From the NCBI GenBank assembly GCA_016903675.1, contig JADQBA010000206.1, positions 1 to 11,806 of the forward strand: DNA of 11,806 nucleotides, given 5' to 3'. Made by a program: the position numbers and the translations under genes. The notes under the pieces were generated by a model. It made no database searches, was not told the DNA's origin, and worked only from the letters and a program-made list of their open reading frames with translations. Positions 6,319 to 11,806 of the stretch are shown here, one piece after another. This DNA is from Stigonema ocellatum SAG 48.90 = DSM 106950. GTDB taxonomy: Bacteria > Cyanobacteriota > Cyanobacteriia > Cyanobacteriales > Nostocaceae. The first letter of the stretch is position 1, and every line of letters begins with the position of its first letter.

Positions 6319-7392
6319 ATGTCCGAGAGCGTCGGGACTAACCCTTTTTCCATGCCTATAAGTAACAGTGTGTGTGTCAAAACAATTCTGATTCTGGCGG
6401 CAATTCCCCACTCCTTGCGCTTGGATAAAGAAATTCGCTCAATTGCAGAAGCTATCAACCGCGCTGCAAAGCGGGATTTATTCAAGATTACGCTTAGGAC
6501 TGCTGTCCGCCCTCAGGATATTCGCCGTGCTATTGCAGAAGAACACCCCCAAATCGTCCACTTTTGCGCACATGGCTTGGAAGATGGTAGTTTGCTGTTA
6601 GAAGACGATGAGGGAGAAAACAAACCTGTCCCAACATCCGGACTAGCATCACTGTTTCAGTTGCACACAGATTATGTAGAATGCGTACTGCTTAATGCCT
6701 GTCATTCTGCCGAAACAGCTACTGCAATCAGTAAATACGTTAATTATGCGATTGGGATGAATCAGCCGATTGGGGATAAAGCGGCGATCTCATTTGCGAC
6801 TGGGTTTTACGATGGATTAGGCTACACAACTCCAAATCATCAAGATGTGTTTCAAAGAGCTTTTGAGGAAGGTAAGGTTGCAATTCAACTAGAGCATCTT
6901 TCTGAAGAGCAAATTCCCGTTTTAAAAAGAAAAACAGATATTAGTAGTGCGAATCAATTAAATAAACCTACGAATCTAGTTTCACTTTCAGCAACTCTAA
7001 TCGTTTCTCTAGCTTTCAGTAAAAATCTAGAAAAAAGTGCAGAAAAATTTACCGACGCTGCACTCGCCAAAATAGACGAGCTGCGTCAAAAGATTTGGGA
7101 TCAGTTAAGGAGTAATCCAAGGGCAGAGAAAGCCTTCACTGCTGTTGAGCAGGGGTCTAAAACAGATTTAGAGCGACTAACAATATATTTACATGATGAA
7201 ATGGAGGATGATCAGCAATTTGCCGCACAAGTGCAAGCACTCGCTCATGAGATTAATTCAGGTAAGCTGCAAGACAGCAACAGCATGACCCAGAATAATT
7301 ACGACAACGCCAGAGGCTGGCAAACCAAGGTTGAAGGTGGAACCGCTTACGTTGGTGAGATAAACTTCCACGGTAAAGAGTCTACCCCCTGA
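6319..7392 (+). CDS. CHAT-domain caspase-like protease with C-terminal recruitment motif
   Basis: The product has 357 residues. Residues 20-205 are a CHAT (caspase HetF-associated with TPRs) peptidase domain: TILILAAIP opens the fold, the catalytic His is H85 in VHFCAHG and the catalytic Cys is C128 in LLNACHS, followed by AIGMNQPIGDKAAISFATGF. CHAT proteases cleave proteins and act as effectors in bacterial cell-suicide and immune systems. Residues 249-315 form a helical module (ALAKIDELRQKIW to QALAHEIN). Residues 325-351 contain QNNYDNARGWQTKVEGG and a later Gly. The same motif is found at residues 40-68 of the next gene product, so this tail probably links protease and ATPase. ATG at 6319 has GGGGGAG and AAAGG upstream; ATG at 6352 would also keep the whole domain. 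It is first in a three-gene operon, 17 nt before the next ATG. Confidence 0.9.
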   Translation: MSESVGTNPFSMPISNSVCVKTILILAAIPHSLRLDKEIRSIAEAINRAAKRDLFKITLRTAVRPQDIRRAIAEEHPQIVHFCAHGLEDGSLLLEDDEGENKPVPTSGLASLFQLHTDYVECVLLNACHSAETATAISKYVNYAIGMNQPIGDKAAISFATGFYDGLGYTTPNHQDVFQRAFEEGKVAIQLEHLSEEQIPVLKRKTDISSANQLNKPTNLVSLSATLIVSLAFSKNLEKSAEKFTDAALAKIDELRQKIWDQLRSNPRAEKAFTAVEQGSKTDLERLTIYLHDEMEDDQQFAAQVQALAHEINSGKLQDSNSMTQNNYDNARGWQTKVEGGTAYVGEINFHGKESTP

Positions 7393-7409
7393 AAAAAAAG
7401 TGATTTGTG

Positions 7410-8750
7410 ATGGCTGACCTAATTGAACAACTGAGTAAGTTTATTGCAGAAAACCTGCAATCTGCTCCGAATGCAACAGTTGAAGAGCTTGTTGAGCGTT
7501 TGAAGGCTGATAATCGCATCATTCAAATCAATACAGAAAACGCCCGTGCTTTTCAAACATTGGTGGAAAAAGGTGGAATTGCAAACCTTGGCGTCCATCT
7601 GCATAATTTTGATGAAGAAAAGCTGGTTAAGGTTCTAATAGCTTTCTGGAGGTCTCTCCAACCTGCTGGAATCCCAAACAATGTTCCCCGTAGTGGAGTT
7701 GCAAAATTTATTGGGCGTGAAGTGGATCTGGAGAGACTGCATATACAATTGCAACAGGGCAATCTGGTTGCCATCTCTGCCGTTGAAGGAATGGGAGGCG
7801 TAGGTAAAACGGAACTGGCAATTCAGTATACTCAGCAGTATAAGTCTAACTACGAGGGAGGTATTTGCTGGTTATTCGCCAGAGAATTTAATATTGGTAC
7901 ACAGGTGGTTGGCTTTGCCCAATCTCAACTGAGCCTGAAGATCCCTGAAGGGCTGGAACTGAGCGACCAGGTTGCTTTTTGCTGGCGGAACTGGCAAGAG
8001 GGAGATGTTCTGCTGGTGTTGGATGATGTAGTCAACTACAGCCGTGATGTTGAGCCGTACTTGCCGCCGAGGGCGGCATCAAATCGGTTTAAAATTTTGA
8101 TGACAACGCGGCTCAAGTTTGGTCCACCAATCCAATCGATTTCTCTAGATGTGTTGTCAGAAGAACAGTCCTTAGAACTGTTGATAGTTTTGATTGGGGA
8201 AGAACGAGTTCAGCAGGAGTTGGACATTGCGAAAACACTTTGCCAGTGGTTGGAGTATTTGCCATTAGGAATCGAGTTAGTTGGTCGCTATTTGCTCAAA
8301 CGCACTGATTTATCGCTGTCCACATTATTGTTTAGACTAAAACAGAAAGCTCAGAAACGGCAAGCAATTAAGCATGATTCTCTCCAGCTAGATGAAGCGA
8401 CCCGTACATCGACGGCAAAGCGGGGGGCAGAAGCTGCATTTGAGTTGAGTTGGGACGAGTTGGACGAAAACAGTCAGCACCTGGGTAAACTATTAAGTCT
8501 GCTAGCACCTGCTCCTATTCCTTGGTATCTAGCTGAGTCAGTTGAGCAAAAGTACTGTGAGAACTCCGACGATAGCAGGGAATTTGATGTTGAAGAAGTG
8601 GAAAAAGCCAGAACTAAGCTACTAGATCTCCATCTGCTTCAACTTTCACAGCAACAGGAACAAATCTACCGTCTACATTCGCTCATTCGAGAGTTCTTCA
8701 GAAGTAAGTTGGAAGGAGAACCTGATGTTACAACTTCAGGCTTAACATAA
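7410..8750 (+). CDS. NB-ARC STAND ATPase (NLR-like switch) without its own sensor repeats
   Basis: The product has 446 residues from the ATG at 7410 (a GTG lies one codon earlier; numbering here counts from that GTG). Residues 1-37 are helical. Residues 40-68 (QINTENARAFQTLVEKGG, then a further Gly) repeat the motif at the end of the CHAT protein. FIGRE (101-105) opens the NB-ARC module: Walker A GMGGVGKT (128-135), Walker B VLLVLDDV (201-208), sensor MTTR (232-235), GxP-type LPLGIELVG (285-293), a winged-helix part around AAFELSWDELDENSQHLGKL (343-362), and an MHD-like YRLHSLIREFF (421-431). Such proteins bind ADP at rest and oligomerise on ATP exchange when a sensor detects a trigger. Here the protein ends right after the MHD-like part. 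The TPR sensor that usually follows is encoded by the next gene, in the same reading frame 40 nt on. Confidence 0.9.
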   Translation: MADLIEQLSKFIAENLQSAPNATVEELVERLKADNRIIQINTENARAFQTLVEKGGIANLGVHLHNFDEEKLVKVLIAFWRSLQPAGIPNNVPRSGVAKFIGREVDLERLHIQLQQGNLVAISAVEGMGGVGKTELAIQYTQQYKSNYEGGICWLFAREFNIGTQVVGFAQSQLSLKIPEGLELSDQVAFCWRNWQEGDVLLVLDDVVNYSRDVEPYLPPRAASNRFKILMTTRLKFGPPIQSISLDVLSEEQSLELLIVLIGEERVQQELDIAKTLCQWLEYLPLGIELVGRYLLKRTDLSLSTLLFRLKQKAQKRQAIKHDSLQLDEATRTSTAKRGAEAAFELSWDELDENSQHLGKLLSLLAPAPIPWYLAESVEQKYCENSDDSREFDVEEVEKARTKLLDLHLLQLSQQQEQIYRLHSLIREFFRSKLEGEPDVTTSGLT

Positions 8751-8775
8751 TTTGAAAGTTTTTCCAAGGCTAGCT

Positions 8776-8782
8776 AGAGGAG
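8776..8782 (+). promoter_or_regulatory. Ribosome binding site that fixes the TPR gene start
   Basis: AGAGGAG lies 7 nt before the GTG at 8790-8792, in the 39-nt gap after the NB-ARC stop codon. That gap contains two further in-frame stops (TAG), so the TPR protein must be initiated separately. The strong site supports GTG as the true start. Confidence 0.75.
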
Positions 8783-8789
8783 TTAGATC

Positions 8790-11054
8790 GTGCCAGTCAC
8801 TGAAGTCAAGCAATTAACTGAAGCAGAGAAACTAAAACGTGCTGTTGCTGCTGCAATGATGGAAGTTTCAAAGAAGGAAATTCCTTTTTCCCCCACCCGT
8901 AAAGATATTGAAGCAGTAAAAGATGCAATTCCACATTTAGCAGAGGTGGCACAAAATCTGACTGATGCAACCAGTGATAAAAATTTAATTTGGATTTTTA
9001 CTGGCTTAGGTTGGTTTTATGAAGGACAAGGTTTGTATGCGCTGGCTCAACCTTGGTTAGAGCAATGTGTATCAGTATTACAATCTCGTTTGGGAGAAGA
9101 GCATCCTTATGTCGCCTCCAGTTACAACAACCTTGCTAATCTCTACAGTGACCAAGGAAAGTACAGTGAAGCTGAACCATTGTACATCCAAGCTTTGGAA
9201 TTAAGGCAACGCCTGCTGGAAGAAGAGCATCCTGATATCGCCAACAGTTACAACAACCTTGCTAATCTCTACTTATCCCAAGGAAGGTACAGTGAAGCTG
9301 AACCATTCCACATCAAAGCTTTGGAATTAATGCAACGCCTACTGGGAGAAGAGCATCCTGATATCGCCAACATTTACAACAGCCTTGCTAATCTCTACAA
9401 ATCCCAAGGAAAGTACAGTGAGGCTGAACCATTGCTCATCAAAGCTTTGGAATTAAAGCAACGCCTACTGGGAGAATCCCATCTTGATGTCGCCAACAGT
9501 TACAACAACCTTGCTCTACTCTACCGTGACCAAGGAAAGTACAGTGAAGCAGAACCATTGTTAATTAAAGCATTGGAATTAAAGCAACGCCTACTGGGAG
9601 AAGAGCATCCTGATGTCGCCACCAGTTACAACAACCTTGCTAATCTCTACCGTGACCAAGGAAAGTACAGTGAGGCTGAACCATTGCTCATCAAAGCTTT
9701 GGAATTAAGGCAACGCTTACTGGGAGAATCCCATCCCTCTGTCGCCACCAGTTTCAACAACCTTGCTCTACTCTACCGTGACCAAGGAAAGTACAGTGAG
9801 GCTGAACCATTGCTCATCAAAGCTTTGGAATTAAGGCAACGCTTACTGGGAGAAGAGTATCCTGATATCGCCAACAGTTACAACAACCTTGCTAGTCTCT
9901 ACAAATCCCAAGGAAGGTACAGTGAAGCTGAACCATTGTATATTAAAGCTTTGGAATTAAGGCAACGCCTGCTGGGAGAAGAACATCCCGATGTCACCAC
10001 CAGTTACAACAACCTTGGCGAACTCTACCATTCCCAAGGAAAGTACAGTGAAGCTGAATCATTGTACATCAAAGCTTTGGAATTAATGCAACGCCTGCTG
10101 GGCGAATCCCATCCCGATGTCACCACCAGTTACAACAACCTAGCTCTACTCTACTATTCCCAAGGAAAGTACAGTGAAGCTGAACCATTGTACATCAAAG
10201 CTTTGGAATTAATGCAACGCCTACTGGGAGAAGAACATCCCGATGTCGCCCAAAGTTACAACAACCTTGCTAGTATCTACTATTCCCAAGGAAGGTACAG
10301 TGAAGCTGAACCATTGTTAATCAAAGCTTTGGAATTAAGGCAACGCCTGCTGGGCGAATCCCATCCTGATGTCGCCCAAAGTTACAACAACCTTGCTGCA
10401 CTCTACAATTCCCAAGGAAAGTACAGTGAAGCTGAACCATTGTTCATTAAAGCTTTGGAATTATGGAAACGTCTGCTGGGAGAATCCCATCCCAATGTCG
10501 CCCAAAGTTACAACAACCTTGCTGCACTCTACAATTCCCAAGGAAAGTACAGTGAAGCTGAACCATTGTTAATCAAAGCTTTGGAATTAAGGCAACGCCA
10601 GCTGGGCGAATCCCATCCTGATGTCGCCCAAAGTTACAACAACCTTGCTGCACTCTACTATTCCCAAGGAAGGTACAGTGAAGCTGAACCATTGTTCATT
10701 AAAGCTTTGGAATTATGGAAACGTCTGCTGGGAGAATCCCATCCCAATGTCGCCCAAAGTTACAACAACCTTGCTGTACTCTACAATTCCCAAGGAAAGT
10801 ACAGTGAAGCTGAACCATTGTTAATCAAAGCTTTGGAATTAAGGCAACGCCAGCTGGGCGAATCCCATCCTGATGTCGCCCAAAGTTACAACAACCTAGC
10901 TCTACTCTACTATTCCCAAGGAAGGTACAGTGAAGCTGAACCATTGTTGATCAAAGCTTTGGAAATTTTTGAACAAAGTTTAGGAGTAAATCATCCTAAC
11001 ACGATCGCTACCCGCAACAATTTGCAATCCTTGCGCGATCATCGCACGGATTAA
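8790..11054 (+). CDS. TPR sensor-like protein with 15 exact 42-residue repeats
   Basis: The product has 754 residues and starts at GTG 8790. Residues 1-60 (with DAIPHLAEVAQNL) match the linker that joins NB-ARC to TPRs in fused cyanobacterial proteins. Residues 65-104 are a diverged first repeat (GLGWFYEGQGLYALAQPWLE). From residue 105, fifteen 42-residue kinesin-light-chain-type TPRs follow without a single indel, consensus HPDVAxSYNNLAxLYxSQGK then YSEAEPLxIKALELxQRLLG. The protein ends in a half repeat (HPNTIATRNNL). Such arrays bind proteins or peptides and are probably the sensing part of the system. Variation concentrates at positions 3, 6, 13, 16, 17, 28 and 35 of the unit, while the scaffold is fixed. 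It is third in the operon and in frame with the NB-ARC gene, so a split of one ancestral gene is likely. Confidence 0.92.
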   Translation: MPVTEVKQLTEAEKLKRAVAAAMMEVSKKEIPFSPTRKDIEAVKDAIPHLAEVAQNLTDATSDKNLIWIFTGLGWFYEGQGLYALAQPWLEQCVSVLQSRLGEEHPYVASSYNNLANLYSDQGKYSEAEPLYIQALELRQRLLEEEHPDIANSYNNLANLYLSQGRYSEAEPFHIKALELMQRLLGEEHPDIANIYNSLANLYKSQGKYSEAEPLLIKALELKQRLLGESHLDVANSYNNLALLYRDQGKYSEAEPLLIKALELKQRLLGEEHPDVATSYNNLANLYRDQGKYSEAEPLLIKALELRQRLLGESHPSVATSFNNLALLYRDQGKYSEAEPLLIKALELRQRLLGEEYPDIANSYNNLASLYKSQGRYSEAEPLYIKALELRQRLLGEEHPDVTTSYNNLGELYHSQGKYSEAESLYIKALELMQRLLGESHPDVTTSYNNLALLYYSQGKYSEAEPLYIKALELMQRLLGEEHPDVAQSYNNLASIYYSQGRYSEAEPLLIKALELRQRLLGESHPDVAQSYNNLAALYNSQGKYSEAEPLFIKALELWKRLLGESHPNVAQSYNNLAALYNSQGKYSEAEPLLIKALELRQRQLGESHPDVAQSYNNLAALYYSQGRYSEAEPLFIKALELWKRLLGESHPNVAQSYNNLAVLYNSQGKYSEAEPLLIKALELRQRQLGESHPDVAQSYNNLALLYYSQGRYSEAEPLLIKALEIFEQSLGVNHPNTIATRNNLQSLRDHRTD
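9102..10991 (+). repeat. 15 x 126-bp in-phase tandem repeat inside the TPR gene
   Basis: Units begin with the His codon at 9102 and recur every 126 bp up to 10991. Unit 16, at 10992, is a partial cap. Conservation extends to the DNA: most copies carry identical runs such as AGTTACAACAACCTTGCT and CAAAGCTTTGGAATTA. Near-identical DNA repeats of this kind expand, contract and exchange by recombination, so copy number may vary between strains and may be misassembled. Confidence 0.95.
10362..10865 (+). repeat. 252-bp block duplication (units 11-12 and 13-14)
   Basis: 10362-10613 and 10614-10865 differ at only three bases by my comparison, far less than other pairs of units. All three change the residue: unit position 16 Asn/Tyr, position 20 Lys/Arg and position 13 Ala/Val. 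This points to a very recent duplication or gene conversion of a two-repeat block. Confidence 0.85.
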
Positions 11055-11106
11055 CTAATGAATGAACGATCGCAACTTGAAACAACAATTACCCGATAGT
11101 TCCTTA

Positions 11107-11143
11107 CTATTCCATAATTACCGCCGGAATAACGATGGAATAG
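11107..11143. terminator. 9-bp inverted repeat, possible end of the operon transcript
   Basis: CTATTCCAT (11107-11115) and ATGGAATAG (11135-11143) are perfect complements around 19 nt. They lie 53 nt after the TPR stop codon. There is no T-run after the stem, so if it terminates transcription it is not a classical intrinsic terminator. It could instead stabilise the mRNA 3' end or bind a regulator. Confidence 0.3.
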
Positions 11144-11192
11144 GGGTAGTGACGATCCAGGGCAAACGCATTAAAATATGTCAAAAACAGTC

Positions 11193-11222
11193 TTGACAAA
11201 AATATGTGTACGTGAATATAGA
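11193..11222 (+). promoter_or_regulatory. Sigma-70-like promoter with no evident gene
   Basis: TTGACA (11193-11198) and TATAGA (11217-11222) are separated by 18 nt. Only a 15-codon frame and a repeat pair lie downstream, so any product would be a tiny peptide or an untranslated RNA. Chance occurrence in AT-rich DNA is quite possible. Confidence 0.35.
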
Positions 11223-11345
11223 AGCTGGAAAGTAATTTAAGTTAATGAAGATACTGTACACTCGCTTAACTATTGAAAAGAAAGAGGAATAAAAGCAAAA
11301 TTTGGTAAGGGAACAAAAGAATTGTGGAGCTACTAAAATCTTAAC

Positions 11346-11398
11346 CCGTGTATTACATGGAAAATAATGTACGATGTTAACCGTGTATTACATGGAAA
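11346..11398. repeat. Pair of 18-bp direct repeats, 35-bp period
   Basis: CCGTGTATTACATGGAAA occurs at 11346-11363 and 11381-11398, each preceded by TTAAC. With only two copies this is not a CRISPR array. Paired protein-binding sites or a small duplication are more likely. Confidence 0.6.
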
Positions 11399-11693
11399 CT
11401 ATCCGTCGTAAACCATCTGCGATAGGTTAAGGTCATGAACAATTTGTCAATAAGTAATAGTGCTTAAAAGTCTGCCAAAAATACGGGTGAAAAACACAAT
11501 TTTCGAAACCGATCATTCATCCAGGCTCAGAAAAATCAGTACAAATGTAAATTTTATACTTCACATTTTGCTAATTTTTAAGTAAAATTACGAATTGACA
11601 AAAGTAATTTAGCCTTAACCTGTCACGAATGCCGCCATACCCAGTCGCAGGGCAGTTGCATACTTGGGATTGAGCCGAGATCCTTGAGAAAAA

Positions 11694-11803
11694 GTGCCAC
11701 TTACATTAGCAGACATTATTTTTAGGGTTTTTAAGGAGCATTAGCAGACATAAAATCCTATTTTTGAGCCATTTTATATCTGCTAATACTAGTTAGCAGA
11801 TAT
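11694..11803 (-). repeat. Array of transposon-end-like motifs (right-edge copy)
   Basis: CATTAGCAGACA lies at 11704-11715 and 11739-11750, 35 bp apart. A variant TTAGCAGATAT follows at 11793-11803, with its perfect inverse ATATCTGCTAA at 11776-11786 and a 6-nt spacer between them. The first copy, with its flank (11694-11715), matches 130-151 at 20 of 22 bases in the same orientation. Several copies of one short motif at an edge are typical of transposase-binding arrays in Tn7-like and Tn5053-like elements. On the minus strand the motif begins TGTCTGC, so an element ending here would extend leftward over the immune operon. The array may continue past the window. Confidence 0.5.
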
Positions 11804-11806
11804 TAG

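Larger units (their letters stand above)
11055..11693. other. Non-coding region downstream of the TPR gene
   Basis: No frame here has the look of a real gene; the longest candidates are tiny. The region is AT-rich and contains the inverted repeat at 11107-11143, a promoter-like pair at 11193-11222 and a direct repeat pair at 11346-11398. On the minus strand 11615-11714 is open and reads like the end of a protein, but no start or domain could be assigned. Confidence 0.5.

Noticed and set aside
7291..7386. Canonical RHIM in the CHAT tail
   Set aside because: The core (I/V)-Q-(I/V)-G is absent; the shared motif is only loosely similar, so it is described as an unassigned homotypic motif.
10369..10824. 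Repeated 67-codon plus-strand frames in the TPR gene
   Set aside because: Out-of-frame by-products of the 126-bp repeat; they recur because the DNA repeats.
11346..11398. Possible CRISPR array
   Set aside because: Only two 18-bp copies, no further repeats or cas genes in the window. The GC-rich block at 2982-3237 was rejected for the same reason: it has no unique spacers.
1..11806. tRNA, rRNA or riboswitch
   Set aside because: No cloverleaf, rRNA-like stretch or recognised riboswitch core was found by eye on either strand; a covariance-model scan would be needed to exclude small RNAs.

Overview
The window looks like accessory DNA from a cyanobacterium, probably a filamentous one. Evidence: two GCGATCGC (HIP1) palindromes (4976-4983 and 6037-6044), an IS630-type element, and CHAT, NB-ARC and kinesin-light-chain-like TPR proteins of the kind common in Nostocales. 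A mobilisation or partition-like operon, an insertion sequence, gene fragments and transposon-end-like repeats at both edges suggest a plasmid or another mobile region. No rRNA, tRNA or housekeeping gene was recognised.

Layout. 1-151: repeats resembling the binding-site array at one end of a Tn7/Tn5053-like element. 142-450 (-): remnant of an AAA+ ATPase, whose stop codon lies inside the terminal motif. 488-2764 (-): a compact three-gene operon, read from the right as a small DNA-binding-like protein, a ParA/TraL-like ATPase and a coiled-coil membrane protein. The order resembles traK-traL-traM or mobC-D-E of mobilisable plasmids. 2765-3659: a long non-coding stretch with an AT-rich leader, a GC-rich degenerate tandem repeat block, a 12-bp inverted repeat and a hairpin cluster; it is a candidate oriT or centromere region. 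3660-4619 (+): a hypothetical protein. 4588-4788 (-): a fragment of a repeat protein. 4890-6149: an IS630-family element with complete ends, whose transposase is split by a frameshift and a stop codon.

The main content is 6319-11054 (+): three co-oriented genes encoding a CHAT caspase-like protease, an NB-ARC STAND ATPase and a TPR protein with fifteen exact 42-residue repeats. Together they have the parts of an NLR-type immune or cell-death device (effector, switch, sensor) on three polypeptides. The C-terminus of the protease and the N-terminus of the ATPase carry the same short motif (N-x-x-N-A-R-x-[WF]-Q-T-x-V-E, then G-G and a further G). Such pairing is what homotypic effector recruitment, for example by amyloid-type signalling motifs, would require. 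The ATPase and TPR genes lie in the same reading frame, separated by about 40 nt containing stop codons and a new ribosome binding site, so they look like the halves of a protein that is usually fused. The TPR array has been homogenised very recently: a two-repeat block is duplicated with three base changes, all of which alter amino acids.

11055-11806 is non-coding as far as I can see. It holds an inverted repeat, a sigma-70-like promoter, a pair of direct repeats and, at the right edge, an array of the same ATTAGCAGACA motif found at the left edge. The two edge copies are in the same orientation.
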